Below are positions 33,940 to 41,660 of a stretch of DNA of 50,902 nt, piece by piece. The notes under the pieces are model-generated. The model was not told where the DNA came from and did not search any database. It saw only the letters and a list, made by a program, of their open reading frames with translations. Made by a program: the position numbers and the translations under genes. Every line of letters begins with the position of its first letter. Positions within the stretch are counted from its first letter, which is position 1. The stretch is from a bacterium (lineage in GTDB: Bacteria > Elusimicrobiota > Elusimicrobia > UBA1565 > UBA9628). The DNA lies in the NCBI GenBank assembly GCA_021810245.1, contig JAJZJF010000005.1, positions 1-50,902 on the forward strand, given 5' to 3'.

Positions 33940-34839
33940 ATGGCATTTAAAAGGAAAGAGACGATTATCGAAGCGATCGACTTAAATACCATCACGCCTG
34001 AAGATGCGGAAAGCCGCATCATCGCCGGGGTTAAGAAATACGCAACCAACGAACCCAATTGGTCCAAGGCCGACGCCAACACCCCCTATCTCGGCCATAT
34101 TATAGGAATGGGAATTGAATCTGCCAATTTGGCCGACATCACGATGTCCATTGAAAGGCAATTCCTGACCAAGAAAACCCGTCGAGTGCCGATTGATGGA
34201 ACCAACGATTTCCGTTTGGAAGACGGCGAACTGGGAAAGCTCCGAATTTTAGACGGGCAAGACGCCACCGCCGCGACCCCCGGGCTTTCGGTTAAAATGC
34301 TGATGGATCTGGGGCATATGCCCAAAAATGACTCCTATTTATCCAAGGTCGCCGGGTTTGCCTATATTTCCAGCGTGGGAGAAGGCTACCGCCTGAATGA
34401 ATCCATCAAAAAATTGATGAACCGCATTGACAAATTAGCCGACAATGAAAAGGCGGAAGCAATCCAAAATCTAAAAACGATGATCTCTCAAGCCAAAACT
34501 TATCTCAGCGACATCTCGGACTCTAAGCGTTTTGCCGATTCCAAGCGAAAAGCCTACGAGGCCGACAAAGCCGCCCACGACAACCTGACCCAAGAACTAT
34601 CTCTTCTTCAAGATAAAATCAAGGGATTGTCCTCTTCCAACGACCATGAAAAGGTTTCCGCCCTTAACGCGGAGTTAGCCGAGTTAAAAACGCGCTTAAA
34701 AATGAGCTCCGATAAACTGCGGGTGTCTTCTGAAATCGCTTCTTGCGCGGCCAGGCGTTCTCCAATAGAAGAGGCCAAGGTCATTGAGATCGCCTCTTTA
34801 ATCTCTTCCACGGTTTCTCAAGCGGAAAAGATTTCTTAG
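33940..34839 (+). CDS. Unknown protein with C-terminal coiled coil
   Basis: A 299-residue soluble protein of no recognised family. Residues 1-165 are mixed (TPEDAESRIIAGVKKYATNE, LGHIIGMGIESANLADI) and residues 170-260 form a long charged coiled coil (NLTQELSLLQDKIKGL, VSALNAELAELKTRLK). AAGGAG lies before the ATG. It is the first gene of a rightward operon with a PlsC-PPTase fusion (17 bp later, GTG start) and a FabD-like gene, so a scaffold or regulator in lipid or polyketide synthesis is possible. This is inference from context only. Confidence 0.75.
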   Translation: MAFKRKETIIEAIDLNTITPEDAESRIIAGVKKYATNEPNWSKADANTPYLGHIIGMGIESANLADITMSIERQFLTKKTRRVPIDGTNDFRLEDGELGKLRILDGQDATAATPGLSVKMLMDLGHMPKNDSYLSKVAGFAYISSVGEGYRLNESIKKLMNRIDKLADNEKAEAIQNLKTMISQAKTYLSDISDSKRFADSKRKAYEADKAAHDNLTQELSLLQDKIKGLSSSNDHEKVSALNAELAELKTRLKMSSDKLRVSSEIASCAARRSPIEEAKVIEIASLISSTVSQAEKIS

Positions 34840-34856
34840 GGGTTGTCTTACAAGAC

Positions 34857-36257
34857 GTGCTCTCGAACTGCGCCGTAAAGGGGCTTCGCCGCCAGCGTTT
34901 TTTAAGTTCCCTGGCCGCGGGGGCCGTTTATCTCGTCATTCTCGCCTTTTTGCGCTTTCGCCTCCGCTACAAAATCCAAGATCTCAAATCCTTCCGAAGG
35001 CAGGTGCGACTGGCTCTTCAAGATCATGAGGGTCCGGTCATCTGGGCCGCCAACCACCTGACGATGATTGATTCGTTCCTTATTTTCTGGGCGGCCTCTC
35101 CTTGGACCCAGGCGATGCGCGATTCCTCCATCCCCTGGTCGACGCCTGAAATAGAGAACTACTACTACTTGGGCGGCTGGTTTAAGAAAAATTTAATACG
35201 CGGCCTCATCTACCTTTGCCGCTGCATTCCAATTTCGCGCTCGGGAGACGGAGACGACGCGCAAAAGGGGCGCCAAGAAGTTTTCGAGAAGTGCGTCTGG
35301 ATTTTAAAAAACGGCGGACCGGTCTTCATTTTTCCAGAGGCGACAAGATCCCGCCACGGCTGGTTTAACCGGCACAAACCCAAGGACTTTTTAGGGCGCC
35401 TGGCCCTTGAAGTTCCAAACGCGAAATTTTTCTGCGTCTATTTCCGGGGAGAAAATCAGCTCTATTCAACCACCGCCCCCTCCACGGGCGAACGTTTCCG
35501 CGTGGAATTCAAGGTTTTACCTGCCGTCATGGATGGAGAAACTTCCGCAAGACAAATTTCAACGCGTTTATTTAACGCCATTGGGGATCTTCAGGATCAA
35601 TGGTTTAAAGCCGCTAAAATCCTCCGCAATTGTTCCGGAAACGACGTCATCGATCTTAAATCTCCAACCGCCCTCGAACATTTTAGCGGCGCGGGAGAAG
35701 AAGACGCAGAATGGATTTCCCGGCATTTAAGCGCGAAAGAACGGGCCTATTGGGAAAGCCGCCCCGAGGAAGCGCGCTTTACGATTTTCTGGAAATTTTT
35801 CGCGGCCAAGGAAGCGGCGGCCAAGGCCCTTGAGCGCTCTAAAATCTTTGTCCCAACGGGCTCTTTTCTCTCTTTTGAAGCGGACCTATTCAAAAATTCC
35901 GTCATTCACAAACCCACCGGGGCAAAACTAGATATCTCTTTTACCGATGAAGACGAGGATAAAATCCATTGCATCGCGGTCTTCCGCGGAGGGATTCTCG
36001 GCGACAAGGATAATCCCGGAGACGTTTTATGGAGCGTGGATGAAATTCCGCCGGGCCAGGTCCCGAGCGAATTCGCGAGGGAAAGGGCACTTTCCTTCAT
36101 CGCCGAGTCTTCCGATGATCTTTCATCTCCATCCGCTCTCGCATTGTCCGATGACGGGGGACTTCCGATTGTTCTCAAAAAAGGCCTGTCGCTTGATATT
36201 AGCCTCTCTTTGTCCCATTCCGGAAGATACGCCGCCTCAAGCTTCATGATCTCATAG
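34857..36257 (+). CDS. Acyltransferase (PlsC) fused to phosphopantetheinyl transferase
   Basis: A 466-residue two-enzyme fusion beginning at GTG. Residues 20-250 are a PlsC-type acyltransferase: a membrane-type helix (SLAAGAVYLVILAFLRF), the catalytic NHLTMID (H67, D72), a phosphate-binding region and FPEATRSR (159-166). Residues about 258-460 are a 4'-phosphopantetheinyl transferase: GNDVIDL (261-267), WKFFAAKEAAAKAL (312-325) and a final SLSLSHSGRYAASSF block. It could acylate a lipid acceptor and activate an acyl carrier protein in one polypeptide. A FabD-like gene follows 10 bp later, supporting a fatty-acid or polyketide-like pathway. The two domains are usually separate genes. Confidence 0.85.
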   Translation: MLSNCAVKGLRRQRFLSSLAAGAVYLVILAFLRFRLRYKIQDLKSFRRQVRLALQDHEGPVIWAANHLTMIDSFLIFWAASPWTQAMRDSSIPWSTPEIENYYYLGGWFKKNLIRGLIYLCRCIPISRSGDGDDAQKGRQEVFEKCVWILKNGGPVFIFPEATRSRHGWFNRHKPKDFLGRLALEVPNAKFFCVYFRGENQLYSTTAPSTGERFRVEFKVLPAVMDGETSARQISTRLFNAIGDLQDQWFKAAKILRNCSGNDVIDLKSPTALEHFSGAGEEDAEWISRHLSAKERAYWESRPEEARFTIFWKFFAAKEAAAKALERSKIFVPTGSFLSFEADLFKNSVIHKPTGAKLDISFTDEDEDKIHCIAVFRGGILGDKDNPGDVLWSVDEIPPGQVPSEFARERALSFIAESSDDLSSPSALALSDDGGLPIVLKKGLSLDISLSLSHSGRYAASSFMIS

Positions 36258-36267
36258 GAAAAACATA

Positions 36268-37209
36268 ATGGATAAAAAATATTGCGTCATGTTTGCCGGC
36301 CAATCCGTTCAAGAGTCCGGGATGGGAAAAGATCTCCTTAAAATTCCCGCCGCCAAAGATATCCTCTTGCGCCTTAAGCCTTTTCTGGGAGAGGATTTGG
36401 AATATCTGCTGACCGAAATGCCCGATTCCGAGCTTGCCTTGACTTTTAACGCCCAAAGGGCCATTCACGCTCATCACCTGGCAAATTATTTCGCCTATAA
36501 AGCGGCGCATCCGGAATTAAGCCTCAACGGCGCCCTTGGGCATTCCATGGGAATTGTCGCGGCCTTGGTCGCCGCGGAATCAATCAGTCTGGAAGACTCC
36601 GGAAAATTTATTTTCGCCCGCGCCAAGGCTTTTTCAGAGGTCTGCAAAACTTTTACGGATCCGATGGGGCTGGCCTCTGTCAGCGCGGATGATTTTAAAG
36701 ACGTGGTCGATGAAGTCGCGCGCTTTGCCCCCATTTCGGTCGCTCTTTACAACACTAAAAGGCGCGGTGTCTTGGGTGGAACAATGGCTGAACTTGAGAA
36801 CTTCGCTCAAAAAGCCCGAGCCGAGGATTGGCCGGTCCGCATTAAAATCCTTAAAGTCGAGGGGCCGTATCACACCAAGGCATTCACGTCCTGCCGCGCC
36901 GAATTAGACCGCGCTTTGTCCGCTATTGAAATCAAGCCGCCTAAAGCGCCGGTCTTCATGGGGACCTCGGGACAGGCTGAAAAAGATCCCGAGCGGATCC
37001 GCCTCCTTTTGTCTTCCCAAGCCGATTCTTCTGAACTTTATCTTCAGGCCGTTGAATCGGCATATGCGGCTGGCTGCCGAGACTTTATCGAAATCGCCTA
37101 CAAGCCCCAGCCGGTCACCTGGCTTTCCGAGCAGTTGATTTCGGAAGACGGCGCTTTATTTGAAGGCGTCACCAGCGCCGCAATTAAAACGGAAGATATC
37201 CTCGCTTAG
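36268..37209 (+). CDS. Acyl-carrier-protein acyltransferase (FabD-like)
   Basis: A 313-residue malonyl-CoA:ACP transacylase family protein. The nucleophile motif is GHSMG (S93) and the catalytic His lies in GPYHTKAF (H202); the oxyanion-type start FAGQSVQESGMG is also present. It would load malonyl or a related acyl group onto an acyl carrier protein. It is the third gene of an operon with the PlsC-PPTase fusion. It lacks the usual fabH/fabG neighbours of the housekeeping gene, so this may serve a special lipid or polyketide pathway rather than primary fatty acid synthesis. Confidence 0.87.
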   Translation: MDKKYCVMFAGQSVQESGMGKDLLKIPAAKDILLRLKPFLGEDLEYLLTEMPDSELALTFNAQRAIHAHHLANYFAYKAAHPELSLNGALGHSMGIVAALVAAESISLEDSGKFIFARAKAFSEVCKTFTDPMGLASVSADDFKDVVDEVARFAPISVALYNTKRRGVLGGTMAELENFAQKARAEDWPVRIKILKVEGPYHTKAFTSCRAELDRALSAIEIKPPKAPVFMGTSGQAEKDPERIRLLLSSQADSSELYLQAVESAYAAGCRDFIEIAYKPQPVTWLSEQLISEDGALFEGVTSAAIKTEDILA

Positions 37210-37245
37210 GTTTTGGCGGAATATTTTTTAACGGAACAGCTCCGC

Positions 37246-37359
37246 TCTCGAAAAAATCCATTTTCAGAGGGAAAAATGTTAAGATAAACTTCAACGGCGC
37301 GTTCGTCTAGCGGCCCAGGACGCTGCCCTCTCAAGGCAGAGACCACGGGTTCAAATCCC
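37246..37359. repeat. Left 114-bp direct repeat of island 2
   Basis: Identical to 50775-50888 in the same orientation. It covers about 50 bp upstream of tRNA-Glu and the tRNA up to the T-loop. Such a long repeat includes the tRNA upstream region, unlike a minimal att core. Confidence 0.9.
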
Positions 37360-37372
37360 AACGACCCCGCCA
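37296..37372 (+). pseudogene. tRNA-Glu copy with broken 3' end
   Basis: Nucleotides up to the T-loop (37359) match the intact tRNA-Glu at 50825. After it the sequence reads AACGACCCCGCCA, which cannot pair with the T-stem or with acceptor GGCGCGT. The 5' half is therefore that of a tRNA whose 3' end was displaced by the insertion. Confidence 0.85.
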
Positions 37373-37478
37373 GTTTTCCCCCGACGAAGTTCTTATTTTT
37401 TAAGCGGAATTTCATAGAACTGTCCCTCCTGTTTGGATTGCTGGTTCTTGCTCCTTTTTGTCGCTTTTTGCTCGAAAA

Positions 37479-37497
37479 CGCACACTCAAGCGCACAC
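37479..37497. repeat. Paired CGCACAC repeat, left arm of island 2
   Basis: CGCACAC occurs at 37479-37485 and 37491-37497, 12 bp apart, just beyond the integrase stop. The same pair and spacing recurs at 50717-50735 on the other side. Confidence 0.55.
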
Positions 37498-37509
37498 CCA
37501 TTTCGAGCG

Positions 37510-38568
37510 TCATTGAAGTTCTTCAATCCCATAAAAAATTGATTCCTTTTCATCAAAACGTTGCGCCCGATCAAGATAGTGCTGAATTGAATCTGGCGAA
37601 GAATGCCCCAGTTCCGTTTGCAACTGTCGAAAATGCTTGACAACCATGGCCCGGTGAGTGGCGAATGTCCCTCGGAGATCGTAGGACACAGCGGGTTTAT
37701 TGACTCCCGATTTCAGCAGAGCCTTCCTAAAGACACGCGCCAAATAAACTCCGGCATATGGATTCCCAGTTTTTGGATTGCAAAAGAAAAGCCCGCTCAC
37801 GGGGTGGGGAGTAAGACTTTTAAGCAATTCTCCAAAGCGCGGACCAAGTGATTTTATTTTGAGGTAACGGCGTTCATTCTTCCGCGAAGTTTTTTTCCGT
37901 TTTGAATTTAAAAGCCAAACTTCGCCCTTCTCCCAATCAATATTTTCTTTTCCAAATTGGTTCGCTTCTCCAGGCCGCGCTCCTGTCAAAATTCGGAATT
38001 CAAACAAAAATCGCAGATGTTCGGGCAAGCAAATGAGAAGTTTTTCGATTTCTTCTTTTGTAAGCCAAACCTCGGCGCGATTTCCATCCGCAAGACCGAG
38101 TTTCTTAATATCAGCAAGGACGTTACGGCGGATCAGTCCTAAATCCGCCGCATATTGAAGAACCACCCGCAAACATTTGAATTCTTTGAGCACGGTCCCT
38201 TCCGAGCAGCCTGTTTGTTTAACCCCCAGTTTTCCAGAAAGACGCGCGTGCTTAAAGTTTTCCCAATCCTCACGCATAATTTCGTGAAGATTCTTTGGTC
38301 CAAAAAATCTGCATAGCGATTTTACTGTCCAGATTTCACGTTTGCATGAGGAATCTTTCAGTCGATGCTTCGCATTCATTGTAAGATAACGCTCCTGAGC
38401 GAATCTCTCAAAAGTCATCGGCTCTTGGCCTGCCCCTAAATTCGATTCCGCCTGTTGCCCGCCAATTAGGAATTCAGTCAAGGCCGTAATCGGCACAACA
38501 CGGCGAATATAGTTTCCGCCATGTCGGTATTCAAAGCGCACAACATCTCCTTCTTTGACGACGTTCAT
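37510..38568 (-). CDS. Tyrosine recombinase, left end of island 2
   Basis: A 352-residue phage-type integrase. Catalytic Arg in LTGARPGEANQ, a second box YDLRGTFATH, third box ELGHSSPDS and nucleophile Tyr in QHYLDRAQ. In the second box the usual H-x-L-R-H reads Y-D-L-R-G, a tolerated substitution of the first His by Tyr. The core-binding domain covers about 60-160. Its ATG overlaps the stop of the upstream excisionase-like gene by one base (TAATG), so three genes are coupled. The stop lies 150 bp from the left repeat. Confidence 0.92.
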   Translation of the reverse strand: MNVVKEGDVVRFEYRHGGNYIRRVVPITALTEFLIGGQQAESNLGAGQEPMTFERFAQERYLTMNAKHRLKDSSCKREIWTVKSLCRFFGPKNLHEIMREDWENFKHARLSGKLGVKQTGCSEGTVLKEFKCLRVVLQYAADLGLIRRNVLADIKKLGLADGNRAEVWLTKEEIEKLLICLPEHLRFLFEFRILTGARPGEANQFGKENIDWEKGEVWLLNSKRKKTSRKNERRYLKIKSLGPRFGELLKSLTPHPVSGLFFCNPKTGNPYAGVYLARVFRKALLKSGVNKPAVSYDLRGTFATHRAMVVKHFRQLQTELGHSSPDSIQHYLDRAQRFDEKESIFYGIEELQ

Positions 38569-38885
38569 TAAGTTTTTCCGTCCACTTGATTTTTTCTTGG
38601 ACGCCCCTTGTAGCTATATCGATGTTGGGAAATATATTTCTCAATTTCTCTTTCCTCAAAGAGACGACGATGTCCGAAATTCGTTGGGTGTAGCCCGAGC
38701 TCTTTCCAATTGTGCGCCAACCAAAAATAAGAATAACCCATTTTTTCCGCCGCCTCTTCCATAGTCAGTAGCCTTGATTTTTGAGAGGCTAATGATGGAA
38801 GCGAAGCTGGGAAAGGATAGGAACCGATGATCTTTCCAGGACACTGGCATGATGGGCAATGCAACGCGGGGGATGCAGCGCTCAC
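38568..38885 (-). CDS. Excisionase-like helix-turn-helix protein
   Basis: A 105-residue protein with a C-terminal HTH_17-type domain (LLTMEEAAEKMGYSYFWLAH, RRLFEEREIEKYI). Its N-terminal part (CPSCQCPGK) is of unknown function. It begins at GTG in the overlap GTGA with the previous gene and ends overlapping the integrase ATG. Such proteins direct excision or bind arm sites. An ATG at the MEEAAEKMGY position may be an alternative start. Confidence 0.75.
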   Translation of the reverse strand: MSAASPALHCPSCQCPGKIIGSYPFPASLPSLASQKSRLLTMEEAAEKMGYSYFWLAHNWKELGLHPTNFGHRRLFEEREIEKYISQHRYSYKGRPRKNQVDGKT

Positions 38886-39070
38886 AAACCACTCCCCAAG
38901 AAATCATCGAACTTCTCCACATTGATCAGCCAAAGTCTGGGACCAAATTTCCGGCAGGGGAGAATCCCCAATCGGCACCAAGACTGAACCGTTTTTTTGC
39001 TGACCCCAAATTTTTGCGCCACATCGGACGGTTTGAGCCAGCGGCAAGGTTTGAATTTTCCTTTTTTCAT
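38882..39070 (-). CDS. Excisionase-like HTH protein (MerR/Xis fold)
   Basis: A 62-residue protein consisting of one winged-helix HTH_17 domain (WLKPSDVAQKFGVSKKTVQS, LPCRKFGPRLWLINVEKFDD). GGAGGG (39075-39080) lies before the ATG at 39070; an in-frame ATG at 39082 falls inside the hairpin and is less likely. It overlaps the next gene by GTGA and is the first gene of a three-gene xis-xis-int operon. A hairpin stands directly upstream. Confidence 0.8.
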   Translation of the reverse strand: MKKGKFKPCRWLKPSDVAQKFGVSKKTVQSWCRLGILPCRKFGPRLWLINVEKFDDFLGSGL

Positions 39071-39079
39071 CACGCCCTC

Positions 39080-39108
39080 CATAGGGGCGCAATGCCTGCG
39101 CCCCTATG
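39080..39108. repeat. 12-bp stem hairpin abutting the ribosome site
   Basis: CATAGGGGCGCA (39080-39091) pairs perfectly with TGCGCCCCTATG (39097-39108) around a 5-base loop. Read on the minus strand it ends at the first base of the GGAGGG site of the first excisionase-like gene, so it could mask or expose that site, or be an operator. Confidence 0.75.
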
Positions 39109-39148
39109 GAGATATACAGCTGAAACAGCCGGATTCGATTTTTCATGT

Positions 39149-39421
39149 TCAATTGTCCGTACGCGCCGACACGCAACTCCAAATTCCGGAATTGTTTTTA
39201 TCCAAGGAACGTAACCCTAAATCCAAATCACGCAGCTCTATTCCCGGCGGTTGGTACAAGTTGAATTCCATGCTCCAATTCATGTCTCTGTCAATGAAAT
39301 TTAATACGTGAAAAGCTTTCCGACGAGCCTCCATGTAAATGGATTGAGCCTCTTTGAAACTTCTATTTCTCAAATCCACAATCGAAATAACCAACATGGA
39401 ATACGGCTTCATGATCATCAT
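39149..39421 (-). CDS. Small hypothetical protein
   Basis: A 90-codon frame between the DUF2130 gene and the excisionase-like genes. An ATG at 39421 has GAGG about 6 nt upstream and overlaps no stop; the longer frame from 39496 runs into the DUF2130 gene and is not preferred. It contains the segments MLVISIVDLRNRSFKEAQSI and MNWSMEFNLYQPPGIELRDL. No family recognised. It may be part of the DUF2130 operon, as its start lies 8 bp beyond that stop. Confidence 0.4.
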   Translation of the reverse strand: MMIMKPYSMLVISIVDLRNRSFKEAQSIYMEARRKAFHVLNFIDRDMNWSMEFNLYQPPGIELRDLDLGLRSLDKNNSGIWSCVSARTDN

Positions 39422-39428
39422 AATGGCC

Positions 39429-40448
39429 TCAGTTTTCAGAACCCTTATCAAACTCGATTTGAGGAAGCTGACGCGCGGCTTCTTCCCCGAATCCACCGGT
39501 CAAACTTCGATGAACACCGGCTTCCGCGCTCCAAAGGCCGCGCAATGCCTCGATGATCCGCCGATGCTCGACATTGACCTTTTTCTGAATGTCATTAAGC
39601 CCCTTGACCGCCGCGCTCAAGAATTTCGCCTTTTCTCTCAGATCGAGTTCATAACTGTCCGTCAGGTAAGACTGAATACGCGCGACGACCTCGCTGCCCG
39701 CCCCGTGAACCGCCTTGGCTTCGGCGAGCTTGATGAGCTTCTCGGCTCCATCCAAAATCATGGCCAGAGTGAAGGCAAGATTGCTTCTGTCGATGAGCCA
39801 AACTCTGACTCCGGCACGACGGCACGGCGCGAGGCCGAAACCCGCCGCCCTAAGCTCCTCATTTGGAAAAGCCGAGGAATTCGCCGCGATATAGCCAAAT
39901 TGCGCCTTGTGCCGCAACATGTCGCCCCAGATTTTTTCCGGCCAGTCTCGATTCCAATCGGCGCTCCATTTATCATCCACAATCATCGCGCCAATGCGAG
40001 TCCCGTTCCGATGAACGTGAATAATAACGTCCGTCCCCTTTTTGCCCTGCCCTACTTCTTCGATCTCGCACAAATCGAGCGGCAGATTTTTCTTGAGATA
40101 TTCCCCCAATCCCTCCTCGGCGATGATGCCTTGAACCTGAGCCGATCCAAGACTCAGCTTCGATTCCATTTCCTGTGCGCGAGCCTGAGCTTCCGAAAGT
40201 TTTTTTCGGATTTCCGATATTTCCAGGTCTTTCTTGGCGAATCTCTCTTGAAAGCCACGAATGATTTCGGTTTTGGCCCTGCCCACCGCGATTTTTATTT
40301 TCTCTTCCGCCGCCTCCGCAGCCTTAACTTGTTCTTCCTTCATAAGGCGATTGGCCTCTGCCCGGCCTTCCTCAGCGACCAAGTCCGCGACTTGTTCCTT
40401 AAGGTTTATTCTCGCTCCGCACTTCGGACACTCGATTTTCAAGTTCAT
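39429..40448 (-). CDS. DUF2130 domain protein
   Basis: A 339-residue protein: an N-terminal CPKCGAR half zinc knuckle, a long charged coiled coil at about 20-115 (EEKIKIAVGRAKTEIIRGFQ, ISEIRKKLSEAQARAQEMES) and a DUF2130 domain related to PD-(D/E)XK nucleases (GKKGTDVIIHVHRNG, IGAMIVDDKWSADWNRDW). The usual E-x-K of the family (ESK) reads DDK here, so activity is uncertain. GGGGAGGAG before the ATG at 40448 fixes the start, not the in-frame ATG at 40502. A consensus promoter and palindromic operator lie upstream. Confidence 0.82.
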   Translation of the reverse strand: MNLKIECPKCGARINLKEQVADLVAEEGRAEANRLMKEEQVKAAEAAEEKIKIAVGRAKTEIIRGFQERFAKKDLEISEIRKKLSEAQARAQEMESKLSLGSAQVQGIIAEEGLGEYLKKNLPLDLCEIEEVGQGKKGTDVIIHVHRNGTRIGAMIVDDKWSADWNRDWPEKIWGDMLRHKAQFGYIAANSSAFPNEELRAAGFGLAPCRRAGVRVWLIDRSNLAFTLAMILDGAEKLIKLAEAKAVHGAGSEVVARIQSYLTDSYELDLREKAKFLSAAVKGLNDIQKKVNVEHRRIIEALRGLWSAEAGVHRSLTGGFGEEAARQLPQIEFDKGSEN

Positions 40449-40545
40449 GACATTCTCCTCCCCGTTTTTTCTTTTGAGTTTTTCGTAGCGTCTTTCATGC
40501 ACTAATTTTTTGTAGAATAATCAATAATGTAATGTGCTTACTTAT

Positions 40546-40579
40546 TATGTATTATACATCATAATACATACTTTGTCAA
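40546..40579 (-). promoter_or_regulatory. Consensus promoter covered by a palindromic operator
   Basis: On the minus strand TTGACA (40574-40579), 17 nt, TATAAT (40551-40556): both hexamers and the spacing are consensus. TATGTATTAT (40546-40555) and ATAATACATA (40561-40570) are perfect inverted arms that cover the -10 and spacer. The divergent gene at 40590 encodes a ribbon-helix-helix protein, the likely repressor. Confidence 0.85.
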
Positions 40580-40589
40580 GGGGAGGAGT

Positions 40590-40745
40590 ATGCGGCAACA
40601 TTCCGAAGAACAGATGATTCGTATTTCAGCGTCAATTCCTAAAAAATTGCATACCAAGGTTATCGAGCGAGCTCATGAAGAACGTCGATCCTTAAGCTCA
40701 GAAATCGTTATCTTGCTAGAGAAAGCTCTTTCTGGAGGGAACTGA
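40590..40745 (+). CDS. Ribbon-helix-helix (Arc-type) repressor, 51 residues
   Basis: A short gene missed by length filters. MIRISASIPKKLHTKVIERA forms the beta strand and first helix and RRSLSSEIVILLEKAL the second helix of the RHH/Arc fold. GGGGAGGAG lies just before the ATG. It is divergent from the DUF2130 gene with a 10-bp-arm palindrome between, which it probably binds to repress the consensus promoter and perhaps itself. It stands alone: no toxin partner is encoded downstream; 40746-40886 holds no gene. Confidence 0.88.
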   Translation: MRQHSEEQMIRISASIPKKLHTKVIERAHEERRSLSSEIVILLEKALSGGN

Positions 40746-40873
40746 TTTTTTTCAATAATAATATCTATTGACGAAATACCCGGAAAAACGCACCGATGAG
40801 TGGCTGAGTTTATTATGTAATGCCGTTATGTTCATCCGTTTCAACCGAAACGCCAATGGGATAGCCCCGACTG

Positions 40874-41660
40874 AGCTTTCTTATCTTTAAACCCCGGCAG
40901 CGCGGGCGAATTCTTCTATCGTTTGAAAACGTTCCTTGGGGTCGGGCTTTAAACATCGGACAATAATTTCATTGAGACGAACATTGCAGTCGGGTAGAAT
41001 CTCGGTAAGAGGTTTAAAGACGGAGCGCTCCTTTTGCGCCAAAAAGTCCGGGCCGCGGAAGGGGATATCCCCGGTCAAGGCTTCGTAAATGGTCGCCCCC
41101 AAAGAGTAGATGTCCGAGCGCGCATCCCATTTCCCCAAGTGCTGCTCCGGCGACATATAAGCGAAAGTCCCGGCGGTTTCAACTCGGCTCACTCGGCTCA
41201 TCGCGTCCAGCGCCTGACCTGCGATGCCAAAATCCATCACTTTCGCTCCCTCCGCCTTCGTCACCATGATATTGGAGGGCTTTAAATCTCGATGAATCAC
41301 CTTTTTTGAGTGGGCAAAAGCCAGGGCTCTACAAACCCCGCCGAGCACAGACCCCATTTCAGCCGCCGCTAGTTTCCCGTGTTTGGCGATCATTTCCGCC
41401 AAGTTTTGGCCCTCGACATATTCAAAGACCAAATAGACTTCGTTGGATTCCTCTATGATTTCATGGATATCCACAATCGAAGGATGGCGAAGTTGGGCCA
41501 CAATTTTGGCTTCATCCAAAAAGCGAGCTTTCTCCTTGGGATTCATCGCCACCTCGGGACGCATCTTTTTTATCGCGACTCTGCGCCCCAATGAATGATC
41601 TTTTGCCTCATAGACCAATCCCATGCCTCCTTGACCGATTTGGCGCAAAAGCTCGTATTT
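40874..41660. repeat. 787-bp duplicated kinase segment, copy 1
   Basis: Nearly identical to 43003-43789 in the same orientation; I saw three base differences. It covers the kinase catalytic domain and about 13 bp past the stop codon, and ends abruptly just before the domain's start. Confidence 0.95.

Noticed and set aside
33843-34082. N-terminal extension of Pal
   Set aside because: It overlaps the divergent gene and would bury the signal peptide and lipobox.
37296-37372. A functional second tRNA-Glu
   Set aside because: The 3' T-stem and acceptor cannot pair after the T-loop.
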